A stretch of DNA of 64,000 nucleotides, from positions 62,001 to 126,000 of the forward strand of contig JBCBYO010000003.1 in the NCBI GenBank assembly GCA_039815825.1, written 5' to 3'. Below are positions 23,978-32,305 of this stretch, one piece after another (positions within the stretch are counted from its first letter, which is position 1; each line of letters starts with the position of its first letter). The position numbers were made by a program, and so were the translations under genes. The notes below the pieces were generated by a model. The model saw only the letters and a program-made list of their open reading frames with translations. It had not been told where the DNA came from and did no database searches. This stretch comes from JBCBDX01 sp039815825. GTDB lineage: Bacteria > Pseudomonadota > Alphaproteobacteria > Rhizobiales > Rhizobiaceae.

Positions 23978-24997
23978 TTAGCGAATTGGTGGTGCGTACT
24001 GCAGGCCACCTTCTGACCAAAGTGCGTTCACGCCGCGTGAAATCGCCAATGGTGTTTCTGGACCCACGTTACGGTCGAAGATTTCGCCGTAGTTGCCGAT
24101 AGCCATGATGACTTTGGCAGCCCAATCGTTTTCAAGGCCGAGTGCTGTGCCGAACTCACCTTCCGTACCGAGCAGGCGCTTGATGGATGGGTTGTCAGAA
24201 CCCTTCATCTCTTCTGCGTTCGCAGCCGTTACACCCAGCTCTTCAGCGTTCAATGTCGCGTTGTGCACCCACTTTACGATGTTGAAGAATTGGTCGTCGC
24301 CTTGGCGAACAACAGGGCCGAGTGGCTCTTTGGAGATGATTTCTGGCAGTACCTTGTGTGCTGAAGGGTCTGTAAGCTTCAGACGCTGTGCATAAAGGCC
24401 TGATTGGTCAGTTGTGTAAACGTCACAACGGCCAGCGTCGTAGGCTGCAACGACTTCGTCAGCTTTTTCAAATGCGACCAGCTCATATTCCATGTTGTTG
24501 GCACGGAAATAGTCAGCCACGTTCAGCTCTGTTGTTGTACCTGTGTTGGTGCAGATGGATGCGCCAGACAGCTCAAGTGCAGAGTTGATGTCCATGTCGG
24601 TGCGGATCATGAAACCCTGACCGTCATAGTAGTTAACGCCAGCAAAGTTCAAACCAAGCTGCGTGTCGCGTGACATTGTCCAAGTTGTGTTCCGTGACAG
24701 AATATCGATTTCGCCGGATTGCAGCGCTGTGAAGCGCTCCTTAGCGGACAGCGGCGTAAACTTTACGGCTTCAGCATCGCCGAAGACAGCGGCTGCGATG
24801 CCCTTACACAAATCAACGTCCATACCGGACCAGTTGCCATCAGCATCTGGGTTTGAGAAGCCAGGCAGGCCTTGGCTAACGCCACATTGAATAAAGCCCT
24901 TGGCTTTGACGTCATCAAGAGTGGCAGCAGATGCTGTCGATGCTGTCAAGGCAAGAGCGGCTGCGCCGAGAATGCCTGTGAGAAGCGTTTTTGTCAT
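23978..24997 (-). CDS. aapJ: General L-amino-acid ABC transporter binding protein AapJ
   Basis: 339 residues including a signal peptide (TLLTGILGAAALALTASTAS, cleavage after ASA). The mature part starts TLDDVKAKGFIQCGVSQGLP and continues with GFSNPDADGNWSGMDVDLCK, RFTALQSGEIDILSRNTTWT and the C-terminal IGNYGEIFDRNVGP, all typical of AapJ/BztA. It binds a wide range of L-amino acids in the periplasm. The signal peptide fixes ATG 24997 as start; GAGG lies nine bases upstream. It is the first gene of aapJQMP. Confidence 0.95.
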   Translation of the reverse strand: MTKTLLTGILGAAALALTASTASAATLDDVKAKGFIQCGVSQGLPGFSNPDADGNWSGMDVDLCKGIAAAVFGDAEAVKFTPLSAKERFTALQSGEIDILSRNTTWTMSRDTQLGLNFAGVNYYDGQGFMIRTDMDINSALELSGASICTNTGTTTELNVADYFRANNMEYELVAFEKADEVVAAYDAGRCDVYTTDQSGLYAQRLKLTDPSAHKVLPEIISKEPLGPVVRQGDDQFFNIVKWVHNATLNAEELGVTAANAEEMKGSDNPSIKRLLGTEGEFGTALGLENDWAAKVIMAIGNYGEIFDRNVGPETPLAISRGVNALWSEGGLQYAPPIR

Positions 24998-25196
24998 ATG
25001 AATTGAACCTCGTGGTTGCTCAAGTTGAATGGGCTTGAACGCCAAATCATGAAACCCAAAACGGATCGCACAAATTGGCAACCTCCCTCCCGAATAGAAA
25101 GGAATGATACTTTTGTGATGCGGTCAAGGAAAAATGGAATACCTGTACCGTTAGTTAGGCACAAATATGCCGATTTTTTGGGCAAAAATTTTCGAG

Positions 25197-25211
25197 GTCT
25201 CAATTTGAGAC
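25197..25211. promoter_or_regulatory. Inverted repeat in the aapJ-metC divergent control region
   Basis: GTCTCAA and TTGAGAC overlap around an AT-rich centre (GTCTCAATTTGAGAC). It lies about 200 bases before aapJ and 126 bases before metC. The whole gap (24998-25336) holds no other open frame or hairpin that I can support. The symmetry hints at a dimeric regulator. Confidence 0.35.
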
Positions 25212-25336
25212 AGTTTACGCAAAGGCAACCTGCGGCAGTTTTGCGGCGCTTCGAACGTATTGTCGCAGTCGATAACTTGCTACGCGGCGCCGATGGGCAT
25301 TAAACGTTGCCCAAAAATGAGAATCAAAGGCCGGAT

Positions 25337-26512
25337 ATGACGAACAGTGACAGGGATGACGCTCGAGGGATCAACACGAGGCTTGCCCATGACGGTTATA
25401 ACCCGCGGGACTATCATGGTTTTGTCAATCCGCCGGTCGTTCATGCATCAACTGTGCTGTATCCAAGTGCTGAAAGCATGCGAGACCGTGAGGTTCCTTA
25501 CACCTACGGGACAGCCGGGACGCCAACCACGGATGCCGTAGCGCGGGCGACCGATGCACTTGAGGGATCTTTTAGCACGATATGCGTACCGTCTGGGTTG
25601 GCGGCGATCACAATACCACTGTTGGCATTTTTATCGGCCGGCGACCATGTCTTGGTCGTCGATACCGTTTATTTTCCAACCCGACGCTTCCTTGATGGGA
25701 TGATGGTGCGGTACGGCATTGAAGTGGAGTATTATGTTCCAGAGGTGGGCGCAGACATTGAAAAACTCTTCAAGTCAAACACCAAAGTACTTTTCATGGA
25801 GTCGCCTGCATCCAATACTTTTGAAATGAGCGATATTGGCGCAATGACCGCGGTCGCCAGGCCACGTGGCATTGTCACGATGATCGACAACACATACGCC
25901 ACGCCGTTGTTTTTCAAACCGCTGGACCATGGCGTTGATCTGTCTATCCACGCATCAACGAAGTATCCCGCCGGCCATTCAGATCTGGTTTTTGGAACCG
26001 TGAGCGCAACTGAAGCGACTTGGCAAACACTACGAGATTGCCAGATACACACCGGTGTATGCGTGCAGGGCGATGACGCCTATCAGGTTCTTCGCGGCAT
26101 GCGTACGATGGGTATCAGGTTGGAACGGCACCAGCGGTCTGCGCTGGAAATTGCGCAATGGCTACAGACGCAAGAAGGTGTCGGACGGGTGTTACATCCT
26201 GCCTTACCCGACCACCCTGGCCATGAGATTTGGAAACGCGATTTTTGCGGCTCTACCGGGATATTCTCTTTCGTTTTGGAAGGGGCTGGCGTTGCGCAAG
26301 CGGATGCTTTTCTCAATGCGCTTGAGATATTCGGACTTGGATATTCCTGGGCCGGTTTCGAGAGCTTAGCTGTCAACGCGCAACTTGGTGACCGCACTGT
26401 CTCGAAGCGCGACTATGGCGGCCCTGTAATCAGATTGCAGATCGGCCTTGAGGACGTACCAGACCTGAAAGCTGATCTCGAGAAGGCATTGGCAGCAGCG
26501 CGGGCCGCGTGA
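25337..26512 (+). CDS. metC: Cystathionine beta-lyase, PLP-dependent
   Basis: 391 residues of the Cys/Met metabolism PLP family. Substrate/PLP loops: YTYGTAGTPTTDAVARATDA, VPSGLAAITIPLLAFL, the PLP aspartate in TMIDNTYATPLFF and the Schiff-base lysine in SIHASTKYPAGHSDLVFG. LGYSWAGFESLAV near the C terminus is typical of rhizobial MetC. It cleaves cystathionine to homocysteine, pyruvate and ammonia. ATG 25337 follows AAAGG by six bases; a TTG at 25307 is less likely. It is convergent with the yeiH-like gene, six bases away. Confidence 0.93.
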   Translation: MTNSDRDDARGINTRLAHDGYNPRDYHGFVNPPVVHASTVLYPSAESMRDREVPYTYGTAGTPTTDAVARATDALEGSFSTICVPSGLAAITIPLLAFLSAGDHVLVVDTVYFPTRRFLDGMMVRYGIEVEYYVPEVGADIEKLFKSNTKVLFMESPASNTFEMSDIGAMTAVARPRGIVTMIDNTYATPLFFKPLDHGVDLSIHASTKYPAGHSDLVFGTVSATEATWQTLRDCQIHTGVCVQGDDAYQVLRGMRTMGIRLERHQRSALEIAQWLQTQEGVGRVLHPALPDHPGHEIWKRDFCGSTGIFSFVLEGAGVAQADAFLNALEIFGLGYSWAGFESLAVNAQLGDRTVSKRDYGGPVIRLQIGLEDVPDLKADLEKALAAARAA

Positions 26513-26518
26513 ATCACT

Positions 26519-27553
26519 TTACAGCAAAAGAACACCAGCCAGTACGAAAACGGCGATAAAGGCTGTTTCAGCAGTTATGAGCAATATTGCCGGCCCGCCC
26601 ACATCGAGCATCCGGCGTATCGACGTTTTCATACCGACCGCTGCAATAGATATCAGAAGTGCCCATCTGGAAACTGAATTCATCGTATCCACGACGACTT
26701 GCGGCATCAGGTGAAACGAATTCAAAGCGGCGAAAAACAGAAAAACGAGCACGAAGAGCGGTATCAAAGGTGGACGCTTAGCGCCGTCTTCGGCTTCCAT
26801 CGCTGATTTGCGAACCAAAAGCGCTATTACCAAAACTACAGGTGCCAACATCGTAACGCGCATCAGTTTTACAAGAGTGGCTGCTTCCCCCGTTTCCTCT
26901 GATACCGAGAAACCAGCGCCGACAACTTGAGCGACATCGTGGATCGTGCCGCCTAAGAACACACCGCTTTCGCGGAAATCCAGATCCAACACTGCAGCTA
27001 GGATTGGATACGCGATCATCGCGACAGTGCTCATTACCGTCACCGCCAAAACCGTGAAAATGAGATTGCGTTCCGATTGCTCGTTTTTGGGCAAGACGGC
27101 GGAAATCGCCATGGCGGCAGAAGCACCGCAGATCGCAACAGATCCGCCCGTGAGCAGGGCAAAGTGACGATCCTGATCCAAAAACCGCCCGAGCAGAACG
27201 CCGAACAAAATTGTTGCAACGACACCAGCGAGCACCAAAATTAGCAGTTGCGGACCGAGTCCCACGAGGAGCTCAACACTCACCCGCGCACCCAGCAGTG
27301 CGACACCGATACGGAGAATGCGTTTGGCACTAAATTCTATGCCAGGAACACACTTTCCCTCTTCGGCGAGGAAATGGAACGCGATCCCCAGCAACAGCGC
27401 CATCAGCATGGCCGGGGCGCCGTAGTGTTCCATCATAAACTGGGCCGTAATCGCGATCACTGTTGCAACCGCAACACCGGGCGCTACCGTCTGCGCTTTT
27501 TCACGCAGACGGGCATACCTATGCTCAATGTTGTGGTCGGAGACGTCGGCCAC
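26519..27553 (-). CDS. YeiH-family (UPF0324) putative sulfate/sulfite exporter
   Basis: 344-residue membrane protein with about ten helices and family signatures: RILRIGVALLGARVSVELL, TGGSVAICGASAAMAISAVL, GVFLGGTIHDVAQVVGAGFS and the C-terminal AAVGMKTSIRRMLDVGGPA. Members (PF03601, COG2855) are putative sulfate exporters and recur at sulfonate-desulfonation loci, where export of toxic sulfite or of sulfate is needed. Here it is the last gene of the leftward hps-suy-comC gene series, which supports that role. GTG 27553 is the first possible start; an in-frame stop lies just upstream. Confidence 0.85.
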   Translation of the reverse strand: MADVSDHNIEHRYARLREKAQTVAPGVAVATVIAITAQFMMEHYGAPAMLMALLLGIAFHFLAEEGKCVPGIEFSAKRILRIGVALLGARVSVELLVGLGPQLLILVLAGVVATILFGVLLGRFLDQDRHFALLTGGSVAICGASAAMAISAVLPKNEQSERNLIFTVLAVTVMSTVAMIAYPILAAVLDLDFRESGVFLGGTIHDVAQVVGAGFSVSEETGEAATLVKLMRVTMLAPVVLVIALLVRKSAMEAEDGAKRPPLIPLFVLVFLFFAALNSFHLMPQVVVDTMNSVSRWALLISIAAVGMKTSIRRMLDVGGPAILLITAETAFIAVFVLAGVLLL

Positions 27554-27568
27554 TTTGTTACATCGCCC

Positions 27569-27976
27569 CTAACGTACTATCAGCACGGAACATGGTGAAC
27601 GGCGAGCAACGCGCGCCGCCGTGGAACCAAGGAAATAATCCTCAATACCAGGTTGATGCGATCCAACAACAATAAGATCGACGTCACCGCTTTTGGCAAA
27701 ACGGGTAATCTCCACACCGGGCTTACCGGTTATGACGGAAACCGCCATGTTTGATCTGTCACCGACCACTTCTTCCAAACGCTCTCGCACCTTGTTGGAA
27801 ATATGATTTTCCGATTTTACGGTAACGAACTCCGCAACAAACCCCGGCACATTCTCCAACACCGTCAGCAGGGTAATCTTTCCGTCTGTGGAAAGGAGTT
27901 GTTGTGCTGTTTCAATCTTCTTTTCAACCAAAGCCTCATGATCGAGGGCGACGGGAATAAGGATATGATCGTACAT
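27569..27976 (-). CDS. Universal stress protein (UspA family)
   Basis: 135 residues, one Usp domain. It begins MYDHILIPVALDHEALVEKK and has the ATP-binding C-terminal signature G-x2-P-x9-G-S-T in VVGSHQPGIEDYFLGSTAAR, then CSVLIVR. ATP-binding Usp proteins regulate partners by nucleotide state. It lies between comC (42 bases upstream) and the exporter gene (15 bases downstream) on the same strand, so it may modulate the exporter or respond to the sulfite produced by the pathway; this is inference from position. Confidence 0.88.
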   Translation of the reverse strand: MYDHILIPVALDHEALVEKKIETAQQLLSTDGKITLLTVLENVPGFVAEFVTVKSENHISNKVRERLEEVVGDRSNMAVSVITGKPGVEITRFAKSGDVDLIVVGSHQPGIEDYFLGSTAARVARRSPCSVLIVR

Positions 27977-28018
27977 GTGGAAAGTTCCTCACGATAGTTG
28001 AACCTGCATTATGCAAAT

Positions 28019-29023
28019 TCACGCTGCCATAGCGCGGGCAGCATCCAGGTAAAGTTTGGGCACCATGATGCCATTTGTTTTGGAGTGCTGAATCGACTGC
28101 GCGCGACGGCTTCCCGGCAAACGCGCTCCCTCCATCTTCTCAATTGATTGCAATAATTGTTCGATGCGCCCTATAAATTCGGCACGGTTTTGCGGATCAA
28201 AAGCAATCAGGAATTGTCCTGTATTCGGTTTGGATCCATCAGCGGTAAAGAACGAACCCGCGTCTGTGCTGAAGTTCGCGCCCGTCATGACGGAAGCTAG
28301 TATCTCCACCATAAGCGCAAGTGCTGTGCCTTTGGCCTCGCCGATCGGCAACATGGTCCCGTCAAGCGCTGCCACCGGGTCCGTTGTCGCGTTCCCTTCC
28401 CGATCAAGCGCCCATCCATCCGGAATTTCTGTACCCGTTTTGCGCGCGTGCATAACTTTGCCGCGCGCGACCTTCGACAGTGAAAGGTCAATGACCAATG
28501 GCGACCCACTCTCACGCGGTGCCGAAAATGCAATTGGATTGGTGCCAAAGATAGGTTTTTTGCCACCCCATGGCGCCATTGATGCCGGCGCGTTGGCGAC
28601 CATCATGCCTACAAGCCCCTCTTCGGCCAGTCGGGCCACCTGCACCGACAACGCGCCGCAATGATGGGACTGAAAAACGGCAGCGCTAGCAACACCCTGA
28701 AAACGCGCTAAAGGAACTATTGTCTCAAAGGCAATATCTAAAGCCGGGTATGCAAATCCATAGTCGGCATCGATACGGATGGCGCTAGGTGCGTCTGGAA
28801 TTACTTTCGGTTCCGCATGCGCATTGATTTTGCCAGAACGTACTTGCGCCACATAGTCATTGACGCGGGAGAAGCCATGGCCGTTTTGGCCTTCCGCCTC
28901 AGCTGCGACCAAGGCCCGCGCAACCGACATGGCGGCCGTTGATGAAACGCCGCACGAACGCATGGCGGCACTGATCAGTGCCTCCGCGTCGTCCAACGAT
29001 ATGTTCAGCGTTTCATCACTCAT
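28019..29023 (-). CDS. comC: Ldh2/MDH2-family oxidoreductase, probable (R)-sulfolactate dehydrogenase
   Basis: 334 residues of the NAD(P)-dependent malate/L-lactate dehydrogenase 2 family: ARALVAAEAEGQNGHGFSRV, SHHCGALSVQVARLAEEGLV, APWGGKKPIFGTNPIAFSAP and GEAKGTALALMVEIL. ComC of coenzyme M synthesis and sulfolactate catabolism belongs to this family, and the adjacent suyB/suyA genes make sulfolactate/sulfopyruvate the likely substrate. In known pathways ComC works with SlcC to invert sulfolactate stereochemistry; no slcC-like gene is present in the window. Family is sure; the exact substrate is inferred. Confidence 0.8.
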   Translation of the reverse strand: MSDETLNISLDDAEALISAAMRSCGVSSTAAMSVARALVAAEAEGQNGHGFSRVNDYVAQVRSGKINAHAEPKVIPDAPSAIRIDADYGFAYPALDIAFETIVPLARFQGVASAAVFQSHHCGALSVQVARLAEEGLVGMMVANAPASMAPWGGKKPIFGTNPIAFSAPRESGSPLVIDLSLSKVARGKVMHARKTGTEIPDGWALDREGNATTDPVAALDGTMLPIGEAKGTALALMVEILASVMTGANFSTDAGSFFTADGSKPNTGQFLIAFDPQNRAEFIGRIEQLLQSIEKMEGARLPGSRRAQSIQHSKTNGIMVPKLYLDAARAMAA

Positions 29024-29062
29024 TGCTCAGATTTGGGACCGCGTAAGCGGCCCCACTCTCAT

Positions 29063-30244
29063 TTAAGCACTGCGGTAAAGCTTGGTCATCGAGAACTCCC
29101 GATGGCCCAGAGCCTCTGCTGCGGTATTTCGACCATTGGCGGTACGACGTATCATGTCAATCAACGCATCACCGGCCTCGTCGATTGTCTGCTCCCGGCG
29201 CAAAATGCCGGACACATCGACGTCGACATGCTCACCCATCGTGCGGACGGTCCGCGGGTTTGCAGTGATCTTGATCACCGGCACAATCGGGTTACCAACC
29301 ACATTACCTTGACCAGTTGGGAATGTGTGGATCACCGCGCCACCGGCGGCCATCAGTGTCACACACTCGGCAGCAGCAGACGATGAATCCATAAAGTAGA
29401 GACCGTCGCCGGATTTCGGCTGTTCGGCGGGCTCCAAAATGTCGATGAACTGCGATGTGCGGCCAATCTTTTCCAGGTTGCCCAGCGCCTTTTCTTCGAT
29501 GGTGGTCAAGCCGCCTTCGATATTACCCTTGGTGGGCTGGCTGTCGGACAAATCGTCAGTTTGGTGCGCGAAGATCACATCATCCTGATAGGCCTTCCAC
29601 ATTTTGTACCAGCGTTCGCCAACCTCTTCGTTGATTGCACGCTTCTGGCAGATGTGTTCGGCACCTGTGATTTCCGATGTTTCTCCGAAGAAACCGGTTA
29701 TGCCTTCAGGTAAAAGCTTGTCGTACATGTTGCCAACGGTCGGACATGAACCAAGACCGGTTGTCGTGTCGCTTTCACCGCACTTTGTCGAGACCCAAAG
29801 CTCTTTGATCGAGCACTCTTCCTTTTGCACTTCAGTAGCTTTGTGCACAAAGTCTTTTGCGGCCCATGAGGCGGCCCGGATAGTCTCAAAATCACCTTTT
29901 TGCTCGATGGAGAATTCGGCGACTTCTTTACCGGTTTCGCGAATGCCATCAGCAATTCGCTTGGTCCAGCCGGGTTCAATACCGATAACCACGACCGAGT
30001 GGACGTTCGGGTTGGAGCCGGTGCCGATCATCGTGCGGAAGTGCAGTTCAAGATCCTCACCGAACTGTAATCGACCGTATGCATGCGGGATCGCCATTGT
30101 ACCTTTGACATTGTTGGCAACCGCTTCACAGGCGGCATTTGAGATGTCGTCAACTGGCAATATGAGAACGTGGTTGCGCACACCAACGCGGCCATTTTCG
30201 CGCCGGTATCCCATAAAAGTCATGTTTGCGTATTTGGAAGCCAT
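29063..30244 (-). CDS. suyB: (2R)-sulfolactate sulfo-lyase, large subunit
   Basis: Removes sulfite from (R)-3-sulfolactate, giving pyruvate. 393 residues of the altronate-dehydratase-like (UxaA C-terminal) family: MGYRRENGRVGVRNHVLILP, IPHAYGRLQFGEDLELHF, WVSTKCGESDTTTGLGSCPT and TFPTGQGNVVGNPIVPVIKI. Cysteines in KCGES and ITGAEHICQKR could bind the Fe cofactor of the family. ATG 30244 has AAGGA eight bases upstream and lies 11 bases after the suyA stop. The separate small subunit gene next door is what distinguishes SuyAB from fused sugar-acid dehydratases. Confidence 0.88.
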   Translation of the reverse strand: MASKYANMTFMGYRRENGRVGVRNHVLILPVDDISNAACEAVANNVKGTMAIPHAYGRLQFGEDLELHFRTMIGTGSNPNVHSVVVIGIEPGWTKRIADGIRETGKEVAEFSIEQKGDFETIRAASWAAKDFVHKATEVQKEECSIKELWVSTKCGESDTTTGLGSCPTVGNMYDKLLPEGITGFFGETSEITGAEHICQKRAINEEVGERWYKMWKAYQDDVIFAHQTDDLSDSQPTKGNIEGGLTTIEEKALGNLEKIGRTSQFIDILEPAEQPKSGDGLYFMDSSSAAAECVTLMAAGGAVIHTFPTGQGNVVGNPIVPVIKITANPRTVRTMGEHVDVDVSGILRREQTIDEAGDALIDMIRRTANGRNTAAEALGHREFSMTKLYRSA

Positions 30245-30255
30245 TTGCGTAATCC

Positions 30256-30546
30256 TTACCAGCGCTTGGTTTTGCAATTGTGAGTGTGAAGGTGTGCGCC
30301 CTTTGGAATATCGGCGATGATCTTACCGATATCCTCGCCATATTTGATGGCGGTGTCGCCTTCCTTGAAGTCTTTCAGCGCGATCTTGTGGCCAATCGGC
30401 ACGTCGGCCCCAGCGGTCAAACGAAAAGTCGAATTGTCGTGTGTCACGCAACACAGCATATCCGTGCCAGCGGTGAGACCTTCAACGACAACAACGCCGA
30501 CATTATCGGCATGTTCGTGGACGAGAAGATGAGGAATTTCAGACAT
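30256..30546 (-). CDS. suyA: (2R)-sulfolactate sulfo-lyase, small subunit (SAF domain)
   Basis: 96 residues forming one SAF domain: PHLLVHEHADNVGVVVVEGL, VTHDNSTFRLTAGADVPIGH, KIALKDFKEGDTAIKYGEDI and the ending HLHTHNCKTKRW that is characteristic of SuyA and related N-terminal UxaA domains. It forms the active enzyme with SuyB. AGGAG lies six bases before ATG 30546. The gene order hpsP-like, suyA, suyB, comC has 9-40 base gaps, so one transcript is likely. Confidence 0.9.
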   Translation of the reverse strand: MSEIPHLLVHEHADNVGVVVVEGLTAGTDMLCCVTHDNSTFRLTAGADVPIGHKIALKDFKEGDTAIKYGEDIGKIIADIPKGAHLHTHNCKTKRW

Positions 30547-30560
30547 TTCTGTCTCCTGTT

Positions 30561-31538
30561 TCAAGGATTGAGGATAATTTTGGGAGCAGCAACAATACCG
30601 CCGCGAATATCGGAAAATGCTCTCGCACCGGCGGCGAGATTTCGTTTTTCAAACCAGTCGAGTGAGCCGAGATCACCATTGAAAATAGCCGCACATGTGT
30701 CCCGAAAATCTTGCATGGTATAGGTGTAAGTGCCGATGAAGGTGATTTCCTGCAAAGTCAGGCGGCGAATATCAATTCCACCTTCTCCGCTACCAAGGCC
30801 AATATGCAAAATGACACCACCGGGGCTTGCCAACGCCGAGGCTGAGGCGCGCGTCGCGGCATAACCAACCGCGTCGACAACCAGCGGCACCGAACCGTCA
30901 GCCGGGCTATTGTCGATGGTGAAATCGCATGCCTCTGCCAAGTAGCGCGCGCGTTTTTCGTTCGGCTCGGCAATGGTCAGCTCTTCCACTCCCATGGCCT
31001 TAAGTGAAAGCGCTGCTGCAACACCAATAGCGCCACCGCCGATGACATGCGCGCGCCCTTTGTCCGCCGGATGCTGTGCCTCCAGGCCCAGGCGCGCTGC
31101 ATGCCAACCAACGGCAAGAGGTTCGGCCAATGCCGCTTTATCGAGACTTATGCCTTCGGGCACTTTGACCAGGTTACTTGGCGGCATCGCAACATATTGA
31201 GCGAATGCCCCCTCTCTCGGTGGCATCGAAATAATCTGGCGGGATGGACATAGGTTTTCTCGGCCCGATTTGCTCGCCGCACTATTGGGGTCAGTGACCA
31301 GCGGATTGATCGTTACGCGCTCACCATCACGCGCGCCGCCGACAATAGTGCCTGCTGCCTCGTGGCCAAGGATCAATGGCGCAGGTCGGCGCTCATCATG
31401 GCCGAGATAGGCGTGCATATCAGAGCCGCAAATGCCCACGCTTTCCACACGAATGAGCTCTTCGCCAGAGCGAGGTTCCGCATCAGGTGCATCGCCAAAT
31501 GAAAGGCTTTCAACGCCGGTATAAACGAGGGCTTTCAT
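30561..31538 (-). CDS. Zn-dependent alcohol dehydrogenase family, HpsP-like DHPS dehydrogenase
   Basis: 325 residues of the medium-chain dehydrogenase family: VESVGICGSDMHAYLGHDER with the catalytic zinc cysteine, PLILGHEAAGTIVGG, and the NAD site VIGGGAIGVAAALSL. The structural-zinc loop is degenerate: where relatives have four cysteines before GRENLC, this protein has DPNSAASKSGRENLC with only the last one. Its position between hpsO-like and suyA genes matches HpsP of dihydroxypropanesulfonate (DHPS) clusters, proposed to interconvert DHPS enantiomers with HpsO. ATG 31538 overlaps the SDR stop (ATGA). The long upstream frame is a shadow of the SDR gene. Confidence 0.75.
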   Translation of the reverse strand: MKALVYTGVESLSFGDAPDAEPRSGEELIRVESVGICGSDMHAYLGHDERRPAPLILGHEAAGTIVGGARDGERVTINPLVTDPNSAASKSGRENLCPSRQIISMPPREGAFAQYVAMPPSNLVKVPEGISLDKAALAEPLAVGWHAARLGLEAQHPADKGRAHVIGGGAIGVAAALSLKAMGVEELTIAEPNEKRARYLAEACDFTIDNSPADGSVPLVVDAVGYAATRASASALASPGGVILHIGLGSGEGGIDIRRLTLQEITFIGTYTYTMQDFRDTCAAIFNGDLGSLDWFEKRNLAAGARAFSDIRGGIVAAPKIILNP

Positions 31539-32305
31539 TTCGCTGTGAACCCCCCGTCGACCATCAAGACCTGACCCGTCACATAATCCGACGCTCTTGA
31601 ACAAAGGAACAGCAATGGGCCATCGATGTCTTCGGGTTCTCCATTGCGACCGATACAAGTTTGTGCGGCGTTGCGCGCTGCCCGCTCTTCATCGGCGAAA
31701 ACGGCTGCGGTCAATTCGGTGCGAAAAAAACCAGGGCCAATTGCATTCGCATTGATACCCTTTGAGGACCATGCCTCGGCCATGGCGCGTGTCAACTGTG
31801 CGATCGCCCCCTTTGAAGCGCCATAGGCGATCCCGCCCGGAAAAGCCCGGTAGGACTGAAGGGACGCGAAGTTCACGACCCTGCCCCAACCCTTTTCAAC
31901 CATGTCGCCTGCAAGTATCTTGGTCAGAAAGAACGGTGTTGAAAGGTTGAGCGACATGGTGATGTCCCACCCTTCATCCGTTACGTCATCTGCGACTTCG
32001 CGGGTGTTGATCCCCGCCGCGTGGACGACGATGTCAGGAGAGCCGAACGGTTCGGCCACAGACCTGGCAAGCGCTTTAATCGCAGCCCGATCAGATAAGT
32101 CGCACGTCAGGGCATGTGTATTGCCCTCGGTTTCGGCTTGCCATGCGTCCAACTCATCTTGGCGACGGGCAACGCCGATCACGCTGGCACCCGCCTGTGC
32201 CAACACGGTAGCAGAGCGGCGGCCAAGCCCGGAGCTTGCGCCCGTGACCAGAGCGACACGACCACTCAGATCAAACAGCGATTGCGGAGCGTTTGCATTA
32301 GCCAT
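31535..32305 (-). CDS. SDR-family dehydrogenase, HpsO-like DHPS dehydrogenase
   Basis: 256-residue short-chain dehydrogenase: NAD site LVTGASSGLGRRSATVLAQA, HAAGINTREVADDV (variant NAG), catalytic serine in NFASLQSYRAFPGG, Tyr-x3-Lys in YGASKGAIAQLT and a normal C terminus QVLMVDGGFTAK. In DHPS clusters the SDR HpsO is thought to oxidise one DHPS enantiomer at C2 for racemisation; the same is inferred from position here. ATG 32305 overlaps the hpsN stop by eight bases (ATGGCTAA), and its own stop overlaps the next start, so the three dehydrogenase genes are translationally coupled. Confidence 0.78.
   Translation of the reverse strand: MANANAPQSLFDLSGRVALVTGASSGLGRRSATVLAQAGASVIGVARRQDELDAWQAETEGNTHALTCDLSDRAAIKALARSVAEPFGSPDIVVHAAGINTREVADDVTDEGWDITMSLNLSTPFFLTKILAGDMVEKGWGRVVNFASLQSYRAFPGGIAYGASKGAIAQLTRAMAEAWSSKGINANAIGPGFFRTELTAAVFADEERAARNAAQTCIGRNGEPEDIDGPLLFLCSRASDYVTGQVLMVDGGFTAK

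Noticed and set aside
24998..25336. A gene in the 340-base gap between aapJ and metC
   Set aside because: Short frames exist on both strands but lack ribosome sites and plausible protein character. Only one inverted repeat stands out.
29063..30546. Altronate or galactarate dehydratase split into two genes
   Set aside because: The family is shared, but the two-gene arrangement with hpsN and comC is that of SuyAB. No uronate genes are nearby.
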